Shown here: in pieces, positions 1 through 11,061 of the stretch
Position numbering within the stretch: the first letter of the stretch is position 1
How the letters are laid out: every line of letters begins with the position of its first letter
Assembly: GCF_014654365.1 (NCBI RefSeq)
Contig: NZ_BNAY01000003.1
Location: 558,001-622,000, forward strand
Source of the DNA: Amycolatopsis oliviviridis
GTDB lineage: Bacteria > Actinomycetota > Actinomycetes > Mycobacteriales > Pseudonocardiaceae
Direction: 5' to 3'
DNA length: 64,000 nucleotides
Translations under genes and position numbers: made by a program
The notes under the pieces: generated by a model
Told to the model about the DNA's origin: nothing
The model's input: the letters and a program-made list of their open reading frames with translations, nothing else
The model's database searches: none

Positions 1-53
1 TAAGCCGTGTCGTCGACCACGATCCGTCGTGACCCCTTGCGCAGCAATGCCAT
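1..53 (-). CDS. partial hypothetical protein (N-terminus only)
   Basis: The minus strand has an ATG at 51-53 and an open frame to the window edge, giving about 17 residues beginning MALLRKGSRRIVVDDTA. A short basic start followed by R-R-I-V-V-D is typical of small actinobacterial hypothetical proteins that I know only by pattern. There is no clear Shine-Dalgarno sequence. It is divergent from the DUF4291 gene, so positions 54-127 would hold both promoters. The call rests on composition and an open frame only. Confidence 0.45.
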   Translation of the reverse strand, partial: MALLRKGSRRIVVDDTA

Positions 54-127
54 GACGTCAGCATGCCCCGGCGGGCAAGGGAATTTCGGTCGCGTGCGAA
101 CCCCGCGCCTGTCACGCTGTACCGCAA

Positions 128-694
128 ATGAAAGAAGAGATCCCGGCGCGGCAGATCCGTGCCGTCCACACCGAAACCACGATCCGCGTCTATCAGGCGT
201 ATTCGCCGGCCATCGCCGACGCCGCGCTGAAGGCGGGCACGTTCGTGCCGCCGTTCAAACGCGAACGCATGACCTGGATCAAGCCGTCCTTCCTGTGGAT
301 GGCGTACCGCTGCGGCTGGGCCACGAAGCCCGGCCAGGAGCGCGTACTCGCCCTCGACATCACTCGCGAGGGATTCGCCTGGGCGCTCGAACACGCGGCG
401 CTCAGCCACTACGACGCGGGCGTCCACGCCGACCAGAAGGCGTGGCGGACCGAGGTCAAGACCAGTCCGGTTCGCATCCAGTGGGATCCGGAACGCAGCA
501 TCCGGCTCGGCGCGCTGAAGCACCGGTCGCTCCAGATGGGGCTGAGCGGCGAGGCCGTCGATCGCTATGTCGACAAATGGATCACCGCGGTCACCGACGT
601 CACCCCGGTCATGCGCGAGATCGGCGCCCTGGTCGCGGCCAACCGCATCGAAGACGCCGAAGCGCTGCTACCCGCGGAGCGCCCGTACGCCTAG
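128..694 (+). CDS. DUF4291 domain-containing protein
   Basis: The 188-residue product matches the DUF4291 family by its conserved order of motifs: PARQIRA near the N-terminus, VYQAYSP, FKRERMTWIKPSFLWMAYR in the middle, a V-R-I-Q-W-D-P-E-R segment, and a C-terminal helix with AL(L)PAERPY. No biochemical role is established for the family and none is inferred here. No signal peptide or membrane segment is visible, so it should be cytoplasmic. The ATG at 128 lacks an obvious ribosome binding site, and translation may be leaderless or start poorly. Its TAG stop shares the tetranucleotide CTAG with the stop of the convergent gene at 691-957. Confidence 0.8.
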   Translation: MKEEIPARQIRAVHTETTIRVYQAYSPAIADAALKAGTFVPPFKRERMTWIKPSFLWMAYRCGWATKPGQERVLALDITREGFAWALEHAALSHYDAGVHADQKAWRTEVKTSPVRIQWDPERSIRLGALKHRSLQMGLSGEAVDRYVDKWITAVTDVTPVMREIGALVAANRIEDAEALLPAERPYA

Positions 695-957
695 GGCCGC
701 CACTTGAGGCCGCTCATCCCGGCGACCTCCAGGTCGCGCTCCGAGGCCCACCGGAAGGTCCCGGGCCGGACGTGCACCCCGGCCGTCACCGCCCAGTCCG
801 GCTCGTCGGGCTCGACGTGCTCCATCTCCTTGAAGTCGTCGAGTGTCGGCCAGACCGCCGAGCACGAGTCGCACATCAGGACGACCTTGCCGGACTCGGT
901 GACCAACGGGCGCACACGCCCCTCGTCCCAGAACGACGGACACTCGTCCAGCCACAT
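691..957 (-). CDS. small hypothetical protein with a CxxC pair
   Basis: This frame encodes 88 residues starting MWLDECPSFWDEGRV. The ATG at 955-957 is preceded by a purine-rich GAGGTGG, which decides this start over upstream open frame. The protein is acidic, rich in Trp and Asp, and has Cys residues at about positions 6, 29 and 32 (MCDSCSAVW), so a small metal or redox site is possible but unproven. The sequence has the look of a small soluble adaptor or immunity-type protein, but I do not recognise a family. It overlaps the end of the convergent DUF4291 gene by four bases. Confidence 0.6.
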   Translation of the reverse strand: MWLDECPSFWDEGRVRPLVTESGKVVLMCDSCSAVWPTLDDFKEMEHVEPDEPDWAVTAGVHVRPGTFRWASERDLEVAGMSGLKWRP

Positions 958-1329
958 CGGCTGCCACCACCTCGGGGGCGATCGGCGGCCGGCACGACAC
1001 CGGCCGCATCCTCCACCCAGCAAAACCCTCCGACGTGAACTCCAGGCTGTCCGGGCACGACCACCCAGCCAACCTTTACCGACCAATCAGTGACCTGACC
1101 TGCGCAGACGGTGAAACGACAGCAAAGGTCCCCCGCTCCCCCGAACGGCCGAGGCAGGGCAGGCGGGGTGCTCCGGTTTCGATCTCTTGATCGAGACAGT
1201 GACCCATCACCTAGTGCGCCACGCCTCACACAGGCCAGTTCCATCACACGGCTGCCACCGAGGGGGTTAGCCTGGTAGGCGCATCAGCGGTGTTCAAGAT
1301 CTCGAGACGGATAGAGGCGAGTCCAAGCC
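958..1329. other. intergenic region upstream of kgd
   Basis: This 372-base divergent region must hold the promoters of the small minus-strand gene and of kgd. A possible -10 element, TAGCCT, lies at 1267-1272, about 60 bases before the kgd start. No hairpin, repeat or RNA gene is apparent. Confidence 0.4.
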
Positions 1330-4300
1330 GTGTCCAGCAGCAGCCCTGCGTCACAATTCGGCCCCAACGAGTGGCTTGTCGAGGAAATGTACGACCAGTT
1401 CCTCGCCGACCCCACCTCAGTCGATGCCGCCTGGCACGACTTCTTCGCGGACTTCAAGCCAACGCAGGACGCGAAGGCCAAGGCTGACGGCGCACGTCAG
1501 ACGTCCACGGAGACGGCCAAGGACGGCGCGGGCACCAACGGCCAGGCCGCGAAGCCTGCCCCGAAGACCGAGCCCACCGCGAAGCAGACCGCCCCGGCGA
1601 AGCCCGCCCCGAAGGCAGCGGCCAAGCCCGCTCCGAAGGCGGCGGCGCCCAAGGTCGCCGAGAAGGCCCCCGCCAAGCCCGCCGAGAAGGACGCCGAGCC
1701 GGAGTCGAAGCAGCTCCGCGGCGCCGCGGCGGCGATCGCGAAGAACATGGACGCCTCGCTGTCCGTGCCGACGGCCACGAGTGTGCGCGCCGTCCCGGCG
1801 AAGCTGATGGCCGACAACCGCATCGTCATCAACAACCACCTCAAGCGCACGCGCGGCGGCAAGATCTCCTTCACGCACCTCATCGGTTACGCGATGGTCC
1901 GGGCGCTGAAGAACTTCCCGAACATGAACCGGCACTACCAGCTGATCGACGGGAAGCCGTTCGCGATCACGCCGGAGCACGTGAACTTCGGTCTCGCGAT
2001 CGACATGAAGGGCAAGGAAGGCGCCCGCACGCTCGTCGTGGCCTCCATCAAGGCCACCGAGAACATGACCTTCATGCAGTTCTGGCAGGCCTACGAGGAG
2101 ATCGTCAAGAAGGCCCGCAACGGCAAGCTGACGGCCGACGACTTCTCCGGCACCACGATCTCGCTGACCAACCCCGGCGGCATCGGCACCAACCACTCGG
2201 TGCCGCGGCTGCAGGCCGGTCAGGGCGCGATCATCGGCGTCGGCGCCATGCAGTACCCGGCGCACTTCGAGGGCACCAGCGAGAAGGCCCTGGTCGACCT
2301 CGGCGTGTCGAAGATCATGACGCTGACCTCGACGTACGACCACCGCATCATCCAGGGCGCGGAGTCGGGCGAGTTCCTCAAGCGCATCCACGAGCTGCTG
2401 CTCGGCGAGGACGGCTTCTACGACGACGTCTTCACCAGCCTGCGCCTGCCGTACGAGCCGATCCGCTGGGTCGCCGACATCCCGGACGGCCCGGTCGACA
2501 AGACCGCGCGCGTGATCGAGCTGATCGACGCCTTCCGCATGCGCGGTCACCTGATGGCCGACACCGACCCGCTGAACTACCGGCAGCGCAGCCACGCCGA
2601 CCTCGACGTCCTCTCCCACGGCCTGACCCTGTGGGACCTGGACCGCGAGTTCCCGGTCGGCGGCTTCGCCGGCCAGGAACGCATGAAGCTGCGCGACATC
2701 CTCGGCGTGCTGCGCAACTCCTACTGCCGCACCGTCGGCATCGAGTACACGCACATCCTCGACCCCGAGGAGCGCCGCTGGATCCAGGACCGCGTCGAGA
2801 TCCCGCACGAGAAGCCGGACCCCGCCGTCCAGAAGTACGTGCTCTCGAAGCTCAACGCCGCCGAGGCGTTCGAGACCTTCCTGCAGACCAAGTACGTCGG
2901 CCAGAAGCGGTTCTCCCTCGAAGGCGGCGAGACCGCGATCCCGCTGCTGGACACGCTGCTGGACAAGGCCGCCGAGCACGAGCTCGACGAGGTCGTCATC
3001 GGCATGCCGCACCGCGGCCGCCTGAACGTGCTCGCGAACATCGTCGGCAAGCCGATCGCGCAGATCTTCCAGGAGTTCGAGGGCAACCTCGACCCGGGCC
3101 AGGCGCACGGTTCCGGTGACGTGAAGTACCACCTCGGCGCCGAGGGCAAGTACTTCCGCATGTTCGGCGACGGCGAGACCAAGGTGTCGCTGACCGCGAA
3201 CCCGTCGCACCTGGAGACCGTCGACCCGGTCCTCGAGGGCATCGTCCGCGCGAAGCAGGACATCCTCGACAAGGGTGGCGAGGGCTTCACCGTCCTCCCG
3301 GTCCTGATGCACGGCGACGCGGCCTTCGCGGGCCAGGGTGTCGTGGCCGAGACCCTGAACCTGGCGCTGCTGCGCGGTTACCGCACCGGCGGCACCGTGC
3401 ACGTCATCGTCAACAACCAGGTCGGCTTCACCACCGCGCCCGAGCACTCGCGGTCGAGCCAGTACGCCACCGACGTCGCGAAGATGATCGGCTCGCCGAT
3501 CTTCCACGTGAACGGCGACGACCCCGAGGCCGCGCACTGGGTGGCCAAGCTGGCCGTCGACTACCGCCAGGCGTTCCACAAGGACGTCGTGATCGACCTG
3601 ATCTGCTACCGCCGCCGCGGCCACAACGAGGGCGACGACCCCTCGATGACCCAGCCGGCGATGTACGACATCATCGACACGAAGCGTTCGGTCCGGAAGA
3701 CCTACACCGAATCGCTGATCGGCCGCGGCGACATCTCCGTCGAAGAGGCCGAGGCCGCGTTGCGCGACTTCTCCAGCCAGCTGGAGCACGTGTTCAACGA
3801 GGTCCGCGAGCTGGAGAAGCACCCGGCGAAGGCCAGCCCCTCGGTCGAAGAGGAGCAGCAGGTCCCCGCCAAGGTGCCCACCGCGACCACCTCCGAGACC
3901 ATCGAGCACATCGGCGACGCTTTCCTCAACGTGCCCGAGGGCTTCACCCCGCACCCGCGGGTCAAGCCGGTCATGGAGCGCCGCCACAAGATGTCCCGCG
4001 AAGGCGGCATCGACTGGGCCTTCGGTGAACTGCTCGCCTTCGGTTCGCTGGCCATGGAAGGCCGCCTGGTGCGGCTGTCCGGCCAGGACTCCCGCCGCGG
4101 CACCTTCACCCAGCGCCACTCGGTGCTGATCGACCGCAAGACCGGCCAGGAGTACTCGCCGCTGGCGAGCCTGGCCGAAAACCAGGGCCGTGTGATGATC
4201 TACGACTCGGCGCTGTCCGAGTACGCGGCGGTCGGCTTCGAATACGGCTACTCCGTGGCCAACTCCGAAGCGCTGGTCATGTGGGAAGCGCAGTTCGGTG

Positions 4301-5034
4301 ACTTCGTCAACGGCGCGCAGACCGTCATCGACGAGTACATCTCCTCCGGCGAGGCCAAGTGGGGCCAGCTCTCCGACGTCGTGCTGCTGCTGCCGCACGG
4401 CCACGAAGGCCAGGGCCCGGACCACACCTCCGGCCGCATCGAGCGCTTCCTCTCGCTGTGCGCGGAGGGCTCGATGACCGTCTCGGTGCCGTCGACCCCG
4501 GCGAACTACTTCCACCTGCTCCGCCGCCACGCGCTCGACGGAGTCAACCGCCCGCTGGTGGTCTTCACCCCCAAGTCGATGCTGCGCAACAAGGCCGCGA
4601 CCTCGCAGGTCGAGGACTTCACCGGCCAGACGAAGTTCATGTCGGTCATCGACGACGCCGTCGTCGACCCGGCGAAGGTGCGCAAGGTCCTGCTGACCTC
4701 CGGCAAGCTCTACTGGGAGCTGGTGGCCGAGCGGACCAAGCGCGAGGCGAACGACGTCGCGATCGTGCGGGTCGAGCAGTACTACCCGCTGCCGAAGAAG
4801 AAGCTGCTGGCGGCGCTCGAGCGCTACAACGGCGCTCCCGCGGTCTGGGTCCAGGAGGAGCCGGAGAACCAGGGTGCGTGGCCGTTCTTCGGCCTCAACC
4901 TGCCGCGGAAGCTGCCGGAGGTGTTCTCCAGCTTGGACGTCGTTTCGCGCCGTCCGATGGCGGCCCCGTCGGCCGGTTCGTCCAAGGTGCACGAGGTCGA
5001 GCAGAAGGCGCTGATCGCGCGGGCCTTCGACTGA
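1330..5034 (+). CDS. kgd: multifunctional 2-oxoglutarate metabolism enzyme (2-oxoglutarate decarboxylase / dehydrogenase E1 with E2-type succinyltransferase domain)
   Basis: The 1234-residue protein has the actinobacterial Kgd/SucA layout. Residues about 1-45 form the short E1 N-terminal segment ([19 protein letters not shown]), 46-125 is an Ala-Pro-Lys linker, about 125-360 is the E2 acyltransferase core with the catalytic-loop motif [12 protein letters not shown] near residue 337, and the rest is the thiamine-diphosphate E1 region with [12 protein letters not shown] near 560 and [13 protein letters not shown] near 767. It carries out oxidative decarboxylation of 2-oxoglutarate in the TCA cycle, working with E2/E3 partners encoded elsewhere; the family also makes succinate semialdehyde and 2-hydroxy-3-oxoadipate. 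In M. tuberculosis this enzyme is inhibited by unphosphorylated GarA; no garA is in the window. Start is GTG, chosen because the product then begins with the conserved segment; GAGGCGAG lies upstream. A long hairpin follows the stop codon. Confidence 0.96.
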   Translation: MSSSSPASQFGPNEWLVEEMYDQFLADPTSVDAAWHDFFADFKPTQDAKAKADGARQTSTETAKDGAGTNGQAAKPAPKTEPTAKQTAPAKPAPKAAAKPAPKAAAPKVAEKAPAKPAEKDAEPESKQLRGAAAAIAKNMDASLSVPTATSVRAVPAKLMADNRIVINNHLKRTRGGKISFTHLIGYAMVRALKNFPNMNRHYQLIDGKPFAITPEHVNFGLAIDMKGKEGARTLVVASIKATENMTFMQFWQAYEEIVKKARNGKLTADDFSGTTISLTNPGGIGTNHSVPRLQAGQGAIIGVGAMQYPAHFEGTSEKALVDLGVSKIMTLTSTYDHRIIQGAESGEFLKRIHELLLGEDGFYDDVFTSLRLPYEPIRWVADIPDGPVDKTARVIELIDAFRMRGHLMADTDPLNYRQRSHADLDVLSHGLTLWDLDREFPVGGFAGQERMKLRDILGVLRNSYCRTVGIEYTHILDPEERRWIQDRVEIPHEKPDPAVQKYVLSKLNAAEAFETFLQTKYVGQKRFSLEGGETAIPLLDTLLDKAAEHELDEVVIGMPHRGRLNVLANIVGKPIAQIFQEFEGNLDPGQAHGSGDVKYHLGAEGKYFRMFGDGETKVSLTANPSHLETVDPVLEGIVRAKQDILDKGGEGFTVLPVLMHGDAAFAGQGVVAETLNLALLRGYRTGGTVHVIVNNQVGFTTAPEHSRSSQYATDVAKMIGSPIFHVNGDDPEAAHWVAKLAVDYRQAFHKDVVIDLICYRRRGHNEGDDPSMTQPAMYDIIDTKRSVRKTYTESLIGRGDISVEEAEAALRDFSSQLEHVFNEVRELEKHPAKASPSVEEEQQVPAKVPTATTSETIEHIGDAFLNVPEGFTPHPRVKPVMERRHKMSREGGIDWAFGELLAFGSLAMEGRLVRLSGQDSRRGTFTQRHSVLIDRKTGQEYSPLASLAENQGRVMIYDSALSEYAAVGFEYGYSVANSEALVMWEAQFGDFVNGAQTVIDEYISSGEAKWGQLSDVVLLLPHGHEGQGPDHTSGRIERFLSLCAEGSMTVSVPSTPANYFHLLRRHALDGVNRPLVVFTPKSMLRNKAATSQVEDFTGQTKFMSVIDDAVVDPAKVRKVLLTSGKLYWELVAERTKREANDVAIVRVEQYYPLPKKKLLAALERYNGAPAVWVQEEPENQGAWPFFGLNLPRKLPEVFSSLDVVSRRPMAAPSAGSSKVHEVEQKALIARAFD

Positions 5035-5043
5035 TCGCCTGAG

Positions 5044-5102
5044 AAGTACGTGAAGGCCCCCTTCATTGCGCTAGACGCAGTGAAGGGGGCCTTCACGTAC
5101 TT
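5044..5102. repeat. long inverted repeat, family A (copy 1), likely terminator
   Basis: Arms at 5044-5065 and 5081-5102 are perfectly complementary over 22 bases and carry the family A core CGTGAAGGCCCCCTTC; the loop is 15 bases. It starts nine bases after the kgd stop. The same core recurs in five other places in the window, always at a gene 3' end. Confidence 0.85.
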
Positions 5103-5161
5103 GGGGTGTCGAAAACGGCGGAGCCCGTTCGTGTAGGGGTCAAACGACCGAAGGAGACACC

Positions 5162-5950
5162 ATGAACACCCTGCTCGACGGCCTCAAGCTCCCCGAATCC
5201 GCCCGCTGGCACGACGGCCGGCTCTGGCTGGCGAACTGGGGCGTCGGCGAGATCCTCGCCGTCACCCCCGGTGGCGAGAGTGAAGTCATCGCGACCGTGC
5301 CGAACGCGATGCCACTGACGTTCGACTGGCTTCCCGACGGCCGCCTGCTCATCGTCGACGGCCCGAACGCCAACCTGCTCAACGCGGACCTGAGCGTCTA
5401 CGCGGACCTCGGCCCGGTCGCCGCCTTCTGCAACGAGGTCGTGACGGACGGCAGCGGGAACGCCTTCGTCAACGGCTCGCACGACCTCCAGGCACCCGGT
5501 GTCCTCGCCGTCGTCACCCCCGATGGCGAGGTCCGCGAGGTCGCCGAAGGCATCCTGTTCGGCAACGGCATGGCCGTCACCCCGGACGACAAGACGCTGA
5601 TCGTCGCCGAGTCGTACGGAAACCGCCTCACCGCGTTCGACATCGCTGACGACGGTTCGCTGTCCGGCAGGCGGGTGTGGGCGGACCTCGGCGGCGATCA
5701 CCCCGACGGCATCTCCCTCGATGCCGAGGGCGCCGTCTGGTACGCGGACGTGGCGGCCAAGCACTGCGTCCGCGTCCGCGAAGGAGGCGAGGTGCTGCAG
5801 AAGGTCGAGGCCGACCGAGGCTGCTTCTCCTGCACGATCGGCGGCGAGGACGGGCGTGAGCTCTACGTCCTCGCCGCCGAATGGCACGGCTGGGAGAACC
5901 CGTTCGGCGACGGGCCGACCGGGCAGGTCCAGGTCGAGAAGCTCGCCTAA
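5162..5950 (+). CDS. SMP-30/gluconolactonase/LRE family protein
   Basis: The 262-residue protein is a six-bladed beta-propeller hydrolase of the SMP-30 family: it opens with LLDGLKLPESARWHDGRLWLANW, where the Glu in PESARW is the usual first metal ligand, and has repeated blades with the FGNGMAVTPDDKTLIVAES and HPDGISLDAEGAVWYADV segments that hold the later Asn and Asp metal ligands. Members are lactonases acting on sugar lactones; the substrate here cannot be told. AAGGAG before the ATG supports the start. It stands alone behind the kgd hairpin, and its TAA overlaps the stop of the convergent gene at 5947-6666 by four bases. Confidence 0.88.
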   Translation: MNTLLDGLKLPESARWHDGRLWLANWGVGEILAVTPGGESEVIATVPNAMPLTFDWLPDGRLLIVDGPNANLLNADLSVYADLGPVAAFCNEVVTDGSGNAFVNGSHDLQAPGVLAVVTPDGEVREVAEGILFGNGMAVTPDDKTLIVAESYGNRLTAFDIADDGSLSGRRVWADLGGDHPDGISLDAEGAVWYADVAAKHCVRVREGGEVLQKVEADRGCFSCTIGGEDGRELYVLAAEWHGWENPFGDGPTGQVQVEKLA

Positions 5951-6666
5951 CCGATCGCCTCGGAGGTCGCCTTGGCGACCTTCAAGGCGTTCTCCTTGCA
6001 CAGCTTCTGATCGATGGGCTTGGTCGGCTCGGCACCGCTCACGATGATCTGCGCTTCGACGTTGCCTTGGTAGAGCTTGATCGAGCACTGCCCTTCGGAC
6101 CGGATGTTGTTGTAGCCGGCCTTGGTCGCCTTCGCGAGCGTAGGGATCACTTCCCCGCCGTCACTCATGGCGTTGTCGTAGCCCGCCTTCGCCCAGTCCT
6201 CACCGGAGCCCGTGCCCGGCTCCTTCGACTTCGCCAGGTACATGGTCACCAAAGCCGACGGAGCACCGTACTCACGCCAGGAGCACGAGGAGGACGTGTA
6301 GATGATGTCGTTGTTCGAGGTGCTCGCCGGTTCCTCGCCCTTCGGCGTTTCGAGCGGCGGCAGGTTCCGCACCCCGTTGCCGATCTTCTCGCATCCGGGC
6401 ATCGACGTGTACTTGTCCGGCGGGCCGGTCTTCTTGGACGACGTCGGCGCCGCGGACGAGGACGAACCGGAGTCGTCGGACAGCACCAGGAAGGCCGCGA
6501 CGCCGCCACCGCCGAGCAGGACCACGGCGCCGAGCACCAGCCCGATGACGAGCCCGGTGTTCGACTTCTTGGGCGGCGGACCGTACCCGGGTGGCGGGTA
6601 ACCCGGGTAGCCCTGCGGTGGGTATGGCGGCTGAGGGCCCTGCTGGTAGGGCGGTCCGGGCTGCAT
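5947..6666 (-). CDS. DUF3558-like membrane-anchored extracytoplasmic protein
   Basis: The 239-residue protein has a Pro/Gly/Tyr-rich cytoplasmic N-terminus (residues 1-33, PPYPPQGYPGYPPPGYGPPPK), one transmembrane helix at about 38-62, a Ser-rich linker, and an outward domain with paired Cys residues (PGCEKIGNGV, SSSCSW, GQCSIKLY, QKLCKENA). That arrangement, four Cys in a compact secreted domain with a GCxKI start, resembles the DUF3558 group common in Pseudonocardiaceae. The fold assignment is by pattern only. No role is known. It is monocistronic, convergent with the SMP-30 gene. Confidence 0.7.
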   Translation of the reverse strand: MQPGPPYQQGPQPPYPPQGYPGYPPPGYGPPPKKSNTGLVIGLVLGAVVLLGGGGVAAFLVLSDDSGSSSSAAPTSSKKTGPPDKYTSMPGCEKIGNGVRNLPPLETPKGEEPASTSNNDIIYTSSSCSWREYGAPSALVTMYLAKSKEPGTGSGEDWAKAGYDNAMSDGGEVIPTLAKATKAGYNNIRSEGQCSIKLYQGNVEAQIIVSGAEPTKPIDQKLCKENALKVAKATSEAIG

Positions 6667-6868
6667 ACGCAGAGGGTAGAGCCCTTCGGCGGTCCTCAGT
6701 GGACGAACGCCCCGATTGGGCGCGAGTCACACCGTGGCCCCCGCCCCCGCCGGCTAGGCCTGCAGGTGATCTTGCATCCCAGCACCCACAGATTCCGGGT
6801 CACAGCCTGGCGAATGACGAACTTTTGACAAAGACACAGGTCCACTTAGTCTATTATGGACACACGGA

Positions 6869-6902
6869 AAGGCCCCCTTCCCAGCAGGAGGAAGGGGGCC
6901 TT
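6869..6902. terminator. inverted repeat, family A (copy 2)
   Basis: AAGGCCCCCTTCC at 6869-6881 pairs with GGAAGGGGGCCTT at 6890-6902 around an eight-base loop; the flank on the right (TTCACGTACT) continues the family A sequence although the left flank has diverged. It lies 20 bases beyond the stop of the subtilisin gene on the minus strand and probably terminates it. Confidence 0.8.
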
Positions 6903-6921
6903 CACGTACTCCAGGGGTGGA

Positions 6922-8484
<1,563 letters not shown>

Positions 8485-8875
8485 GATATTCCTCCCAGGC
8501 AGGGTCGACCCACGGGCATGAATCGCCCGCCGGATCGTTGGGGTGAATCAGAGGTGAAGCGCGTTCACTGAGGAGCGCAGGCTGAGACTAAGTCGCGTTT
8601 TCACCCCAAGGAAGACCTTGCATTACGGACATCCGGGTAGTAATGGGCATCACATCGACGCAGCTCGGGCACCGTTCAGCCCCCGCCTTTAGTCGCGTTT
8701 AGCGCCCGTACGGCCCACGAAGAATGGGGAATCCGCACATCCAGTGGTCGCTTTCCGGCCCGCCGATCGTTTCAGCGGCGTGAAAGTACACACGGATGGC
8801 CGCCTACTAAAGTCGTGACCGGCCCGAGCGGAAATCGATTTCCATCCTACCTTCGGATGGAGCACACTCGGGCGC
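8485..8875. other. 391-base divergent intergenic region
   Basis: The region separates the subtilisin start from the GNAT start and must contain both promoters. Two near-copies of a short sequence, CTAAGTCGCGTTTT at about 8587 and TTTAGTCGCGTTTAGCG at about 8687, lie in it. No convincing ORF, RNA gene or hairpin was seen. Confidence 0.5.
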
Positions 8876-9391
8876 ATGCTGCTCCGACAGGAAACCCCGG
8901 CCGACCGCGAGGCGATCCACGCCGTACATCTGGCCGCGTTCGCGAAACACAGTGTCCCGGTGGTCGAGGCGAAACTCGTCGACGAACTGCGCGCGGACGG
9001 CGATCTGATCGGCGCACTGTCCATCGTGGCCGAACGCGACGGGAAGATCGCCGGGCATGTCTGCTGCAGCCCGTCCCGGCTCGGCACCGACGAGAAGTCG
9101 ACGGTCGGCCTCGGCCCGCTCGGCGTCCTGCCCGAGTATCACGCCGCCGGCATCGGCTCCGCGCTCATGCACGCCGTGCTCGGCGCGGCGGACGCGCTCG
9201 GCTACGGCGCCGTGGTCCTGCTGGGCGACCCGAAATATTACTCTCGCTTCGGCTTCGTCCTCGCCGCACAGCACGGGATCACGCCGCCGGTCGCGGAATG
9301 GACGACGGCTTTCCAGGTCCGCACCCTGAGCGCGTATACCCCGGAACTCCGGGGCGAGTTCCGCTATTCCCCCGCCTTCGACCGCCTCTGA
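8876..9391 (+). CDS. GNAT family N-acetyltransferase (YhbS-like)
   Basis: The 171-residue protein starts MLLRQETPADREAIHAVHLAAF and has the GNAT acetyl-CoA loop region in LGPLGVLPEYHAAGIGSALMHAVL, followed by VVLLGDPKYYSRFGF, a segment typical of the YhbS/COG3153 subgroup. It should transfer an acetyl group from acetyl-CoA to an amine; the acceptor is not predictable. No membrane segment is present. The start is the first Met of the conserved beta-1 strand. A family C inverted repeat follows the stop. Confidence 0.88.
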   Translation: MLLRQETPADREAIHAVHLAAFAKHSVPVVEAKLVDELRADGDLIGALSIVAERDGKIAGHVCCSPSRLGTDEKSTVGLGPLGVLPEYHAAGIGSALMHAVLGAADALGYGAVVLLGDPKYYSRFGFVLAAQHGITPPVAEWTTAFQVRTLSAYTPELRGEFRYSPAFDRL

Positions 9392-9398
9392 CCCTTTC

Positions 9399-9462
9399 CG
9401 CGTTTCGTCCTCTGGATGCGGTGGTTGCGCGTGCAACCACCGCATCCAGAGGACGAATTGCG
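9399..9462. repeat. long inverted repeat, family C (copy 1)
   Basis: Arms at 9404-9428 and 9433-9457 match perfectly over 25 bases with a four-base loop; the arm includes CGTCCTCTGGATGCGGTGGT. It fills most of the gap between the convergent GNAT and opuCC genes, so it can terminate both. Compared with other family C copies it has paired changes in both arms (GGAT for GAAT, GGTGG for GGTAG), so pairing has been kept while sequence drifted. Confidence 0.85.
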
Positions 9463-9466
9463 TGGG

Positions 9467-10375
9467 TCAGGCGGGCGCGAGGAGGTTGTTCCGGCGCAGG
9501 AACTCCTCGGCGACGTCGAGCGGGTTGCGCTTTTCCTCGCTGAACTGGACGTTCAGCTCGGTGAGCTGATCGGTCGTGAGCGCCGCCGAAACCCGGTTCA
9601 GCGCGTCGGCTTCCTTCAGCGAAAGCGTCCCCTTCGCGACGAGCGGGACGATGTTCTGCGCGGGGAACATGTTCTTGTCGTCCACCAGCGGCACGAACCC
9701 GTTCGCGGCGATCGAGGACGACGTGCTGAACAGGTCGGCGACCTGGACGTCGCCGGACTTCAGCGCGGCGACGGTGACCGGGCCGCCGGTGTCGGTCGTG
9801 CGGATCTCGGCGAATTCGCAGCCGTAGAGCGTCTTGATCTTGTCCTTCCAGCGACTGCTCCACTGGCCGGGACCGCCGAACACGAACTCCTTGCAGCGCT
9901 TGCCGAGATCGGAGAAGGTCTTGATCCCGGAATCGGCGAGTTCCTTGCGCACCACCAGAAGATCCTTGTCCTCCGCGGGCGCCTGTTCGAGCACCTCGAA
10001 CCCGGACGGCAACTTCTGCTTCAGCTGCGCGTAGACGTCCTGCGGAGTGGTGGCCTGGGTGTCCTTGTCGAAGTAGCGCAGCAGGTTCCCGCTGTAGTCC
10101 GGTACCACCGAAAGCGATTTGTCCTGCAGTGCCTTGACGACGACCTCGCGGCTGCCGACCGGCGGGCGCACGGTCACGTTCTCCGCGCCCGCGTTGCGCA
10201 GCGCGCCCGCGTAGATCTGGGCCAGCAGAAGGCTTTCCCCGACGTCGGACGCGCCGATGATGATGTCGCCGGTCGCGCCGCCCTCGGCACCGCCGGCCAG
10301 CGGGTTGCCGCAGCCCGCCGACAGCACAGCCAGCAACGCGATCCCGGCGAACAGCGCCGCCACCGTCCGCCTCAT
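9467..10375 (-). CDS. opuCC: osmoprotectant ABC transporter, substrate-binding lipoprotein (OpuCC/ProX type)
   Basis: The 302-residue product begins MRRTVAALFAGIALLAVLSAGCGN, with a lipobox ending at Cys22, so it is a lipid-anchored binding protein. The mature part has IIIGASDVGESLLLAQIYAGALRNAG, a YSGNLLRYF segment and a KELADSGIKTFSDLG segment, as in glycine betaine/choline/carnitine-binding OpuAC-domain proteins. The start ATG overlaps the stop of the upstream permease gene as ATGA, which decides it over a longer open frame. It is the last gene of a four-gene operon and is closed by a family C hairpin. Confidence 0.9.
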   Translation of the reverse strand: MRRTVAALFAGIALLAVLSAGCGNPLAGGAEGGATGDIIIGASDVGESLLLAQIYAGALRNAGAENVTVRPPVGSREVVVKALQDKSLSVVPDYSGNLLRYFDKDTQATTPQDVYAQLKQKLPSGFEVLEQAPAEDKDLLVVRKELADSGIKTFSDLGKRCKEFVFGGPGQWSSRWKDKIKTLYGCEFAEIRTTDTGGPVTVAALKSGDVQVADLFSTSSSIAANGFVPLVDDKNMFPAQNIVPLVAKGTLSLKEADALNRVSAALTTDQLTELNVQFSEEKRNPLDVAEEFLRRNNLLAPA

Positions 10376-11061
10376 ACCTTCGCCTTCTTCCCGCTCGCGG
10401 CCTGCGCCAGCCGAACCCCCTTGGGCACCAGCAGCCGCTGGACGCCCGCCAGGGCCAGATCCAGCACGACCGCGAGCAACGTCGTCAGGAGCGCGCCCGC
10501 GACCACCTGGGGATAGTCCAAAATGGCCAGTCCGTCGAGCAGGAACCGGCCGAGTCCGCCGAGCCCGACGTAGGCCGCCACGGCCGCCGTCGCGACCAGC
10601 TGCAGCACCGAGTTCCGCACCCCGCCGAGCACCAGCGGCAGCGAGATCGGCACCTCGACCTTCCACAACCGTTGCCAGCCGGTCATCCCGATGCCCTGCG
10701 CCGCGTCGACCACGCCGTGATCGGTCGCCTGCAGGCCCGCGTACGTCCCGGCGAGGATCGGCGGGATGGCGAGCACCACGAGCCCGATGATCGTCGAGAT
10801 CTCGCTTTCGGTGAAGAGCAGGAACAGGAAGGTCACCAGGCCCAGCGTCGGCAGCGCGCGGATCGCGTTGCCACCGCTCACCAGCAGCACCGCGCCGCGG
10901 CCGGTGTGCCCGACGTAGAGCCCGAGCGGGATCGCGATGATCAGCGCGAAGACCAGCGCCAGCGCCGTGTAGCCGAGATGCTGCAGCAGCCGGGCCGGGA
11001 TGCCGTCCGTGCCCTGCCAATGGGCCGGGTCGCCGAACCAGTTCAGGACGTCGCCGATCAT
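10372..11061 (-). CDS. opuCD: osmoprotectant ABC transporter permease
   Basis: The 229-residue membrane protein has about six hydrophobic segments and the binding-protein-dependent permease EAA-like loop (VVDAAQGIGMTGWQRLWKVEVPISLPLVLGG). It pairs with the second permease at 11058-11741 to form the channel for quaternary amine osmolytes. The reading frame overlaps opuCC at one end and the other permease at the other, each by four bases, so translation is probably coupled. The C-terminus is basic (ASGKKAKV) and cytoplasmic. Confidence 0.9.
   Translation of the reverse strand: MIGDVLNWFGDPAHWQGTDGIPARLLQHLGYTALALVFALIIAIPLGLYVGHTGRGAVLLVSGGNAIRALPTLGLVTFLFLLFTESEISTIIGLVVLAIPPILAGTYAGLQATDHGVVDAAQGIGMTGWQRLWKVEVPISLPLVLGGVRNSVLQLVATAAVAAYVGLGGLGRFLLDGLAILDYPQVVAGALLTTLLAVVLDLALAGVQRLLVPKGVRLAQAASGKKAKV

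Noticed and set aside
1417..4992. Very long open frame on the minus strand opposite kgd (1191 codons)
   Set aside because: It mirrors the GC-biased third positions of kgd, has no recognisable motif and is extremely rich in Arg, Val, Asp and Gly in the way of shadow frames.
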